The notes below the pieces were generated by a model. That model did not search any database and was not told where the DNA came from. It worked only from the letters and a program-made list of their open reading frames with translations. Below, in pieces: positions 1-6,370 of a DNA stretch of 15,505 nt (its first letter is position 1; each line of letters starts with the position of its first letter). The stretch covers positions 1 through 15,505 of the forward strand of contig JAICJJ010000012.1 in the NCBI GenBank assembly GCA_025928535.1, in the 5' to 3' direction. The stretch is from Thermomicrobiales bacterium (lineage in GTDB: Bacteria; Chloroflexota; Chloroflexia; Thermomicrobiales; UBA6265). Position numbers and translations under genes: made by a program.

Positions 1-1537
1 CGAAGGTCTTCATCGACCACGGTGTATTGAAGACATACTCGACGAGCCGGTGATCGCAAAACGGCACCCGCACTTCGAGGCCCACCGCCATGCTCATCCG
101 ATCCTTGCGGTCGAGGAGCGCCTGCACGAAACGGGTCAGGTGCAGGTAGCAGACTTCGCGCATCCGCCGCTCCAGGCCGTCTTCACCGGCCAGGCGGGGA
201 ACTTCCGCCAGGGCGTCGCGATAGGAGTCGGCCGTGAAGGCGGCGAGGTCGAGCCGCGCGCTCAACGCGGGGTCGAGCACATCCGCCCGGGTCGTTCCGG
301 CGCGGCGGAGCGCGGCGAGCCACGGAAAGGTGTCGGCCGCGACTGCTTCCCGGTCGTGGAACCAGCGATAGCCGCCGAACACCTCGTCGGCGGATTCGCC
401 CGAGAGGGCGACCGTCGATTGCTGGCGGATCGCGCGGAACAGGAGATAAAGGGAGGTGTCCATGTCGCCCATGCCGCTCGGCAGATCGCGGGCATGCAAG
501 ACGGCGGCGCGCGCGGTCGGGTCCATCAACTCGTCGCTGTCGAGCACGATGTCGGTGTGATCGGCCGCGACATGACGCACCAGATCGGCGACAAATGGAG
601 CGTCCGGGGTGTCGCGCATTTCGTCCGGTTGAAAGCGTTCGACCTGACCGACGAAATCGACGGCGAACGAGCGCACCGCGCCGCCAGTTTCTTGCCGCAG
701 GGCGTTCGCCGCGAGGGCGGTGATGGCGCTCGAGTCGAGGCCGCCGGAGAGCAGCGTGCAAAGCGGCACGTCGGCGATGAGCTGGCGGGCGACGATGTCG
801 TCGAGCAGCTCCCGCACCGTGCGCACGGTCGTGTCGCGGTCGTCGCCATGTTCGTGGGCCGTCAGCGACCAGTAGCGCCGCTTGCTGATTCCTTCGCGGC
901 GCACGCGCACGAGTTGGCCCGGCCGCACCTCGCGCATGCCGCGGAAGACCGCCTGCTCGGGCGTCTTCACGAACGACAGCAACTCGCGCAGCCCATCGGC
1001 GTCGACGATCGCCTCGACCAACGGGTTGGCGAGGATCGCTTTCGGCTCCGAGCCGAACACGACCCCGTGCGGCGTCGGGGAGTAGTAGAGCGGCTTGATT
1101 CCCATCCGGTCGCGAACCAGCAGAAGTTCGTCCCGCGCGACGTCCCAGATGGCGAAGGCGAACATGCCGTTGAGCCGCGTCACGAAGTCTTCGCCCCACG
1201 CCAGGTAGGCATGGAGCACGACTTCGGTGTCGCTCTGGGTGCGGAAGGCGTGACCGCGCGCGGCCAGTTCGGCGCGCAGTTCCTGGAAGTTGTAGACCTC
1301 GCCGCTGTAGGTGAGGACCGCCCGAACGCAGCCGTCATCGTCCACTGCCATCGGCTGGCGGCCGCCGGCAAGGTCGATGACTGCCAGCCGGCGATGGCCA
1401 AGGGCGACATGCGGCGCGAGCCAGATGCCCTCGTCGTCCGGCCCGCGGCAAGCCATCGTGTCCACCATCGCTTGGACGGCGGCGCGTTCCCGTGTGAGAT
1501 CGCGCTCGAAATCGACCCAACCTGTGATCCCGCACAT
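1..1537 (-). CDS. asnB: Asparagine synthetase (glutamine-hydrolysing), 3' end cut off by window edge
   Basis: Converts aspartate, glutamine and ATP to asparagine in the cytoplasm. The 512 visible codons start MCGITGW, so Cys2 becomes the N-terminal glutaminase nucleophile once Met is removed. The class II glutamine amidotransferase domain covers about residues 2-215, with RGPDDEG at 31-37 and RRLAVIDL at 49-56. The synthetase domain follows, with the pyrophosphate-loop motif SGGLDSS at 264-270 and LSGESADEVFGGY further on. The family is usually about 600-620 residues, so roughly 100 C-terminal residues lie outside the window. ATG 1537 is chosen because Cys must be residue 2, and AAGGAG (complement of 1548-1553) sits 10 nt upstream. 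One oddity: the usual NGEIYN reads SGEVYN (78-83), replacing the Asn that helps form the oxyanion hole in E. coli AsnB. From memory, an actinobacterial AsnB subgroup shares this. The gene is divergent from the IclR cluster and probably unrelated to it. Confidence 0.95.
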   Translation of the reverse strand, partial: MCGITGWVDFERDLTRERAAVQAMVDTMACRGPDDEGIWLAPHVALGHRRLAVIDLAGGRQPMAVDDDGCVRAVLTYSGEVYNFQELRAELAARGHAFRTQSDTEVVLHAYLAWGEDFVTRLNGMFAFAIWDVARDELLLVRDRMGIKPLYYSPTPHGVVFGSEPKAILANPLVEAIVDADGLRELLSFVKTPEQAVFRGMREVRPGQLVRVRREGISKRRYWSLTAHEHGDDRDTTVRTVRELLDDIVARQLIADVPLCTLLSGGLDSSAITALAANALRQETGGAVRSFAVDFVGQVERFQPDEMRDTPDAPFVADLVRHVAADHTDIVLDSDELMDPTARAAVLHARDLPSGMGDMDTSLYLLFRAIRQQSTVALSGESADEVFGGYRWFHDREAVAADTFPWLAALRRAGTTRADVLDPALSARLDLAAFTADSYRDALAEVPRLAGEDGLERRMREVCYLHLTRFVQALLDRKDRMSMAVGLEVRVPFCDHRLVEYVFNTPWSMKTF

Positions 1538-1622
1538 TGAAATCTGGCTCCTTGCGAACATGCCGAGATATGGCCCACCGGGTCGACCACCGCTCTTCGG
1601 CAATCAGGCGCCGCGGGTCGTT

Positions 1623-1636
1623 TGCTTTGCAAAGCA
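1623..1636. repeat. Perfect 14-bp palindrome TGCTTTGCAAAGCA upstream of asnB
   Basis: TGCTTTGCAAAGCA is identical to its reverse complement. It lies about 86 bp upstream of the asnB start, in an AT-richer patch of an otherwise GC-rich spacer, and overlaps a TATGCT hexamer on the asnB strand. Size and symmetry fit a dimeric repressor site. No regulator is identified and the role is inferred. Confidence 0.4.
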
Positions 1637-1782
1637 TAACGCCGGGCGTCATGGCAAGCCCATGCCGCGGGAACGAGAAAGTGTCATCGACGCCGGGTTC
1701 TTTCGACCTGGCGACGTTGGCTGCGCACTCGTCGATGCCGACATCGATGGCGCCATTCGGCGAATGAATGCGCGCCAGCCTC

Positions 1783-1811
1783 TTGACGGCTCGATTCGGT
1801 CCGCGTATACG
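1783..1811 (+). promoter_or_regulatory. Sigma-70-type promoter for the iclR-led cluster
   Basis: TTGACG (1783-1788) matches the -35 consensus at five of six bases. TATACG (1806-1811) matches the -10 at four of six, and the spacer is exactly 17 bp. Transcription would start near 1818, leaving a leader of roughly 50 nt before iclR. The inverted repeats at 1822-1856 would fall on or just after the start site, a position suited to repression. Confidence 0.6.
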
Positions 1812-1821
1812 TCCTTCATTG

Positions 1822-1856
1822 TGAAACGAATGGTTCAGCGTTTCGCATCGCGAAAC
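1822..1856. promoter_or_regulatory. Tandem inverted repeats, probable IclR-family operator
   Basis: GTTTCGC (1840-1846), spacer ATC, GCGAAAC (1850-1856) is a perfect 7-bp-arm inverted repeat over 17 bp. Just before it, TGAAAC (1822-1827) and GGTTCA (1832-1837) form an imperfect repeat matching at five of six positions. GAAACG at 1823-1828 also pairs with CGTTTC at 1839-1844. IclR-family proteins commonly bind short palindromes of this size near their own promoter. Binding by the adjacent regulator is inferred. Confidence 0.5.
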
Positions 1857-1870
1857 AACGGCGAGGAACG

Positions 1871-2653
1871 ATGACGGGAGTGCGCATTCCGCCGCTGAAA
1901 TCGCTCGACCTGTCGCTTCGGGTCATCGAAGCGATGGACGCGACGCACGCGGAGCGCGGCGTCTCCGACCTGGCTCGCGAGTTGCGGGTCAGCAAGGCGA
2001 CCATCTATCGCATCCTGACGACCCTCGAAGCGCGCGGCTACGTGGTGCAAGACCCGGCGACCGTGCGCTACCGGATCGGGCCGCGGCTGCGTCAGTTCGG
2101 CCAGAACGGTCCGGCCCGTCTCGACCTGCCCGCCTTGGCCCGGCCATTCATGATCGAACTGCGCGACCGGACGCGGGAAAACATCCACCTGGCGGTGCTC
2201 GACGGCGTCGATGTGATCTATGCCGCCAAGGAAGAAGGGCTCCATCCGGTCCAGGTCATGTCCACCGTCGGCGCGCGCTGCCCCGCCCATTGCGTCGCCA
2301 CCGGCAAGGCGATCCTCGCCTTCGCGCCGTCCGCCGATCGCGACCGGGTGGTTGCGTCTGGACTCACCCGTTACACGCCGCTGACCCACGCGACGGAGCA
2401 ATCGTTCAATGCCGAGATGGCGAGAATCCGGGCCCAGGGATTCGCCGTCAACCAGGGCGAATGGCGGCTCGAGGTGCGCGGCATGGCCGCCCCGATATTC
2501 GACGCCGCGAGCCGGGCCATCGCCGCCATCGGCGTCTGCGGGCCAGCCAACCGGATGAGCGTGGACGCGATCGCCGACATGGTTCCGATCGTGACCGACG
2601 CCGCCGCGCGGGCCACTCGCTATATCGGGGGAACCAACGCGGGGGCGCAATGA
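1871..2653 (+). CDS. IclR-family transcriptional regulator
   Basis: A 260-residue DNA-binding regulator, close to the family's usual 240-270. The N-terminal winged helix-turn-helix spans about residues 10-75, with VSDLARELRVSKATIYRILT at 31-50 and the recognition helix near 41-52. The C-terminal effector domain follows, with the family motif RCPAHCVATGKA at 136-147. IclR proteins bind a small metabolite and usually control catabolic genes next to them, along with their own gene. Here it is first gene of a plus-strand cluster, 53 bp before the tautomerase-cyclase gene. ATG 1871 is used, but GAGGAA (1863-1868) is only 2 nt away, which is tight. In-frame GTG 1880 would be spaced better and would lose only three residues. 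The effector is unknown; it is plausibly the substrate imported by the Liv transporter downstream. Confidence 0.93.
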   Translation: MTGVRIPPLKSLDLSLRVIEAMDATHAERGVSDLARELRVSKATIYRILTTLEARGYVVQDPATVRYRIGPRLRQFGQNGPARLDLPALARPFMIELRDRTRENIHLAVLDGVDVIYAAKEEGLHPVQVMSTVGARCPAHCVATGKAILAFAPSADRDRVVASGLTRYTPLTHATEQSFNAEMARIRAQGFAVNQGEWRLEVRGMAAPIFDAASRAIAAIGVCGPANRMSVDAIADMVPIVTDAAARATRYIGGTNAGAQ

Positions 2654-2659
2654 GCAGTT

Positions 2660-2679
2660 CGGCGCGATTCGACGCGCCG
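2660..2679 (+). promoter_or_regulatory. Small hairpin between iclR and the tautomerase-cyclase gene
   Basis: CGGCGCG (2660-2666), loop ATTCGA, CGCGCCG (2673-2679) can form a perfect 7-bp stem 6 nt after the iclR stop. There is no following T tract, so it looks like an mRNA processing or partial attenuation structure rather than a full terminator. The downstream gene has its own strong Shine-Dalgarno sequence (AGGGGGA, 2692-2698). Confidence 0.35.
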
Positions 2680-2706
2680 CTCGAATGAAACAGGGGGACG
2701 GCGGGC

Positions 2707-3762
2707 ATGCCCGTAGTGATGGTGAACTGGCTCGAAGGACGCTCGTTCGACCAACGGCAGGAGTTGGTGGCGGCGATCACGGACGCGGTGCATCGTGTCG
2801 GCGGCTCGCCACGCGAGCGGATCACCGTCGTGGTCAATGAGGTGCCGCCTGAAAACTGGGGGCGCGGCGGAGAACTCATCGGGGCGCGCCCGGGGCCGTC
2901 TGAAGCGGCGCGCGCCATCGCTCCGGAGCCGGCGCCGATTCACGTCGCGACGTTGCCCGCTTTCGATCGGGAATTTCGCCTGTTCGATCTGGAGCAGCCG
3001 CGCTTCCAGGGGATGCCGGTCATTTCGGTCCATCAGCCCGGCTACGCCTACTTTCTGCATCGCCGCCATGGCGACGACTACCGGCCAGGGGAAACCGGCC
3101 CGCGCACCAGCGCCTCCGGCGTCATCGTTTGCATGGAGCACAGCGGCACCCACATCGACGCGATCTGCCATCAAGCCGACGCCCAGATGCTTTACGGCGG
3201 CATCCCCGCGGCGGAGGTTTCCACGACGAAAGGATTCAGCCGCCTCGCGATCGAAGAGGTCCCGCCGATCTTCGCGCCTGGCGTCTTGCTCGACGTCGCC
3301 GCCGCCCGCGGCGTGGCGGCGCTCGACGCCGGCGAACTCGTCACCGCCGCCGATCTGGAAGCGTGCTGCGCCCGGGCGCGGGTCGATATTCGACCGGGCG
3401 ACGTCGTCCTCGTCCGCACCGGCAACGCCGCCTACTGGAATGACGCCGAACGCTACCTGAGCGGCCCGGGCATGGACAGCGGCGCTTCGGCCTGGCTGGC
3501 CGCGCGCCATGTCCTCGCCGTCGGCGCCGACAACATGGCCTGGGATGTCATCGGCCTGCGTGACCCGAAACTCGGCTGTCAGTTGCCAGGTCACCTCATC
3601 CTGCTGGCGCGGCACGGCATCTACATCATCGAAAACCTCCAACTGGAAGAACTCGCCGCCGCCGGTCACGCGCGCTTCACCTTCGTCTGCACGCCGTTGA
3701 AATTCATCGGCGCGACCGGATCGCCGGTTCGCCCGATCGCCATCGTCGACGCCGCATCGTGA
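2707..3762 (+). CDS. 4-oxalocrotonate tautomerase-like domain fused to cyclase-family (kynurenine-formamidase-like) hydrolase
   Basis: A 351-residue two-domain protein. Residues 1-60 match the 4-oxalocrotonate tautomerase family: Pro after the initiator Met (catalytic Pro1), the LEGR motif with Arg11 (mature numbering), and WGRGGEL at 51-57. The second catalytic arginine (Arg39 in 4-OT) is Thr here. A short Pro/Ala-rich linker, about 61-83, leads into a cyclase-family domain (PF04199 type), about 84-351. That domain has the metal-binding signature HSGTHIDAICH at 145-155 (His145, His149, Asp151, His155) and a conserved IIENL at 307-311. Relatives of the cyclase domain hydrolyse amide or ring bonds (N-formylkynurenine, isatin); tautomerases shift enol and keto forms. 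Together they could run successive steps on one metabolite. AGGGGGA 8 nt upstream supports ATG 2707, which also gives the Pro1 the tautomerase needs. Substrate unknown. Confidence 0.88.
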   Translation: MPVVMVNWLEGRSFDQRQELVAAITDAVHRVGGSPRERITVVVNEVPPENWGRGGELIGARPGPSEAARAIAPEPAPIHVATLPAFDREFRLFDLEQPRFQGMPVISVHQPGYAYFLHRRHGDDYRPGETGPRTSASGVIVCMEHSGTHIDAICHQADAQMLYGGIPAAEVSTTKGFSRLAIEEVPPIFAPGVLLDVAAARGVAALDAGELVTAADLEACCARARVDIRPGDVVLVRTGNAAYWNDAERYLSGPGMDSGASAWLAARHVLAVGADNMAWDVIGLRDPKLGCQLPGHLILLARHGIYIIENLQLEELAAAGHARFTFVCTPLKFIGATGSPVRPIAIVDAAS

Positions 3763-3841
3763 CGCCATCGCTCGGTGTCGAAACGGAGCCGGAAACCGGA
3801 ACCGACGACGAACAGGGTTGGATCGCAATGGGAGGGAAACG

Positions 3842-4495
3842 ATGACTGGAGGAACGATCGACGCGACTGGCTTGCTCTTTCTGTCGCTGCGGGAAGCGGA
3901 GGCGCTCGACGCGCTCGTCGCGCGGATCATTCCAGGCGACGCGGCCGACCCCGGCGCGCGGGAAGCCGGGGTGACGACCTATATCGATCGCGCGCTGGCC
4001 GGCCCCTACGCCGAATGGCGCCTCGCCTATCGCGACGGCATGCGGCTCGTCGACGCCTTCGCCCAGGCGTCCTACGGCAAGCGCATCGGCCAGTTGGCTG
4101 ACGCCGATCAGGACGAAATCCTGGCCGCGTTGCAGGAAGACCGGGTTCCCGGCTTCGCCGCTGGCGACGGAGCCCGCTTTTTCGACATGATCTGGGCGCA
4201 CACGATCGAAGGAATGTTCAGCGACCCGGCCTACGGCGGCAATCGCGACGCGGCCGGCTGGCGGCTGATCGGCTTTCCCGGCGCGCAATACGGCTATTCC
4301 GCCGATGAAATGCGCTACGGGGCCGATCTGACCGGCAAGCCGATCATGACCCTCGCTGACATCCGCCGCCTCGCCGACGAGCAGCCCAATCTCTTCTACC
4401 AGCGGCGCGACCACCGGCCGCCGGGCCGCGGCGCAACGCCGCCGATGCCGCCGGCCGAGACGACCCTCGAATCGGACCAGAGCCAGGGCGGTTGA
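3842..4495 (+). CDS. Gluconate 2-dehydrogenase subunit 3-like small subunit
   Basis: A 217-residue protein of the gluconate_2-dh3 family (PF13618 type). These are accessory gamma subunits that associate with GMC flavoprotein dehydrogenases. Recognisable features are an early helix with LDALVARIIPGD near 22-33, WAHTIEGMFSDPAYGGNRD at 118-136, and GWRLIGFPGAQYGY at 139-152. The C-terminus is low-complexity and Pro-rich (about 191-217). ATG 3842 is preferred because GGAGGG (3831-3836) ends 5 nt before it; an upstream in-frame TTG at 3818 lacks such a site. In characterised relatives this subunit often carries a Tat signal that exports the complex. None is visible here in either start version, so the complex may stay in the cytoplasm. 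The gene is 32 bp upstream of its likely GMC partner. No cytochrome c subunit is nearby. Confidence 0.85.
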   Translation: MTGGTIDATGLLFLSLREAEALDALVARIIPGDAADPGAREAGVTTYIDRALAGPYAEWRLAYRDGMRLVDAFAQASYGKRIGQLADADQDEILAALQEDRVPGFAAGDGARFFDMIWAHTIEGMFSDPAYGGNRDAAGWRLIGFPGAQYGYSADEMRYGADLTGKPIMTLADIRRLADEQPNLFYQRRDHRPPGRGATPPMPPAETTLESDQSQGG

Positions 4496-4527
4496 TCGGG
4501 GCGACGCGACAGGGGGAGCAACAAACA

Positions 4528-6267
4528 ATGGCAGCGAAACAGGCGGACGTCGTCATCGTCGGGCTCGGCGCGTCGGGCGCGGTGCTGGCGCGCGAATTGA
4601 CCGAAGCGGGGATGCACGTCCTCGCCATCGAAAAAGGGCCGGATTACGGGCCCGACGACTTCTGGCTGAAATTCGACGAATTGCGCTACTCGGCCCGGTG
4701 CGGCATCTCGCCGACGATGGACACCGACCCGATCACCTGGCGCCCGAATGGCGCCGCGACGGCGCGGGTCGCGCCGTGGGCGGTTGGGCCGGGCGCCGGC
4801 AATCCGCTCTTCTTGCCGCCTTCCCTCGGCGTCGGCGGCGGTTCGATCCACTGGGCCTGCTGGTTCTGGCGGCAGCGCGAAGAAGATTTCAGGATGCGCT
4901 CCGTCATCCGCGAGCGGTTCGGCGACAAGGTCTTCCCCGAGGGATCGCGCATCGTCGACTGGCCCGTTTCGTATCAGGAGCTCGAGCCGCACTACGCGGC
5001 AGTCGAAGCCGAGCAGGGCGTCTCCGGCCAGGCGGGCAACATCAGCGGCGAGTTGATCCCCGGCGGCAATCCGTTCGAAGCGCCCCGCTCCGGCCCGTTT
5101 CCCCATCCGCCGATCCGGCCGAGCGCGTCCAACCAGCCGTTCGTCGAAGCGGCCAGCAAACTTGGCTACCACCCCTTCCCGGCCGCCGCCGCGATCCTGT
5201 CCGAAGACGACGGCGATCGGAAAGCCTGCGTCTACTGCGGCTTTTGCCGCGACTACGGCTGCCACGTCGGCGCCAAGGCGGAAACGCAAAACACGACCCT
5301 GCCGCGCGCGTTCGCCACCGGCCGGCTGGAGGTGCTGGCCAATTGCCGCGTTCAGCGCGTCAACGTCGACCGTGACGGCCGCGCCCGCTCCGTCTCCTAC
5401 GTCGATGCCCGCGGCGATGTCCACGAGGCGGCCGGCGATCTGGTCGTCCTCGCCGCCTATGCGCTCGAAAACGTGCGGCTCCTGCTCGCGTCCGGCATCA
5501 ACCGCAACGGCGCGGTCGGCAAGTGGTACACGATCCACAACTACCACTGGTTCAGCGGCGACATGCCGCGCGACACGCTGATCTACGCCGGCGCGGCGGT
5601 CGGCGGCTGGGTGATCGACGATCCGAACGCCAACTGGGCCGACCACAGCGACGGCGCGTTTCTCTGGGGCTCGCCAATTCTCTATTTCGCGGGCGACACG
5701 CAGCCGATCGAAGGGGTCCGCAACCTGCCGCCCGACACGCCGCTCTGGGGGGCGGGGTTCAAGGACTATCTCCGCTCCAGTTACCGGCGACGCTTCGGCA
5801 TGTATTCCCAGATGGCGACCCTGCCGCTGGAATCGAACTTCCTCGATCTCGATCCGACCGTCAAGGACCCATGGGGTCAGCCGGCGCTGCGGATCACCCA
5901 CAACTGGGGTGACCACGACCGAGCCGGCGGCGTCTGGCTCAATGGCATCAAGCAGCGCATCGCCGAAGAGATGGGCGCGCTCCGGACCTGGCCGGCGCCG
6001 ATGGAGCCGCCCTACCACGTCACCACCCACGAGCATGGCGGCCACGTCATGGGCGACGACCCGGCCGATTCGGTGGTCAACCGTTACCAGCAATCGCACG
6101 AGGTTCCGAATCTCTTCGTCATCGGCGGCGGCTCGTTCCCGACGATGAATGGCTACAACCCGACCGGCACCATCCAGGCGCTGGCGCTCTGGACGGCCGA
6201 CTACATCAAACAGGAGACGCGGCGCGGCGGCGCGCTGACCGGCGCGCTCGGCCGGGCGACGGCCTAG
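4528..6267 (+). CDS. GMC-family FAD-dependent dehydrogenase with cysteine cluster
   Basis: A 579-residue flavoprotein of the gluconate/glucose/sorbitol dehydrogenase type, expected to oxidise an alcohol or hydroxy-acid group. FAD-binding signals are GLGASG at 12-17, Glu35 (AIEKG) for the ribose, and the Gly-rich GVGGGSIHW segment near 111-119. The C-terminal GMC domain has HEHGGHVMG at 501-509 and NPTGTIQALAL from 544; His501/His503 and Asn544 are the candidate active-site residues. Four cysteines at 234, 237, 240 and 245 (C-x2-C-x2-C-x4-C) sit where bacterial FAD glucose dehydrogenases carry an iron-sulphur cluster, so a cluster is likely. ATG 4528 follows AGGGGGAG (4511-4518) by 9 nt; the upstream frame extension to 4492 lacks family similarity. 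No signal peptide is seen. It is probably co-translated with the small subunit 32 bp upstream. Natural substrate and electron acceptor are unknown. Confidence 0.92.
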   Translation: MAAKQADVVIVGLGASGAVLARELTEAGMHVLAIEKGPDYGPDDFWLKFDELRYSARCGISPTMDTDPITWRPNGAATARVAPWAVGPGAGNPLFLPPSLGVGGGSIHWACWFWRQREEDFRMRSVIRERFGDKVFPEGSRIVDWPVSYQELEPHYAAVEAEQGVSGQAGNISGELIPGGNPFEAPRSGPFPHPPIRPSASNQPFVEAASKLGYHPFPAAAAILSEDDGDRKACVYCGFCRDYGCHVGAKAETQNTTLPRAFATGRLEVLANCRVQRVNVDRDGRARSVSYVDARGDVHEAAGDLVVLAAYALENVRLLLASGINRNGAVGKWYTIHNYHWFSGDMPRDTLIYAGAAVGGWVIDDPNANWADHSDGAFLWGSPILYFAGDTQPIEGVRNLPPDTPLWGAGFKDYLRSSYRRRFGMYSQMATLPLESNFLDLDPTVKDPWGQPALRITHNWGDHDRAGGVWLNGIKQRIAEEMGALRTWPAPMEPPYHVTTHEHGGHVMGDDPADSVVNRYQQSHEVPNLFVIGGGSFPTMNGYNPTGTIQALALWTADYIKQETRRGGALTGALGRATA

Positions 6268-6301
6268 ACGACCGGCGCGGGGGGAACGTCAAGCGGAGTC
6301 G

Positions 6302-6321
6302 GGCGCGCGGCGGCGCGCGCC
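6302..6321 (+). promoter_or_regulatory. GC hairpin between the GMC gene and the binding-protein gene
   Basis: GGCGCGCG (6302-6309), loop GCGG, CGCGCGCC (6314-6321) gives a perfect 8-bp stem with a 4-nt loop in the 103-bp gap. No T tract follows. It could attenuate or mark an mRNA end between the enzyme genes and the transporter genes. No convincing separate promoter was seen in the gap. Confidence 0.35.
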
Positions 6322-6370
6322 TCGGGGCGATCGACAGGGTGCGCGGAGCGCGCGCGGAAGGGAGCACGAC

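Larger units (their letters stand above)
1538..1870. promoter_or_regulatory. Divergent intergenic control region between asnB and iclR
   Basis: These 333 bp hold no convincing gene. On the plus strand they carry a sigma-70-like promoter and inverted repeats, described separately. On the minus strand there is an asnB Shine-Dalgarno sequence and a 14-bp palindrome overlapping a possible -10 (TATGCT on the minus strand, 1633-1638). No good -35 was found for asnB. Short open frames cross the region but have no codon or start support. Confidence 0.7.

Noticed and set aside
50..1540. Long plus-strand open frame (496 codons) across the asnB region
   Set aside because: It is antisense to asnB, whose minus-strand translation is a clear family match with all motifs. 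Arg/His/Gly-rich composition with no recognisable domain is typical of shadow frames in GC-rich DNA.
2620..3930. Minus-strand open frame (436 codons) opposite the tautomerase-cyclase gene
   Set aside because: It is a shadow of the plus-strand gene, crosses the intergenic gaps on both sides and has no family similarity.
4396..6099. Long minus-strand open frame (567 codons) opposite the GMC gene
   Set aside because: It mirrors the GMC coding sequence, is rich in Arg, Val and Asp without domains, and the plus strand encodes an intact flavoprotein.
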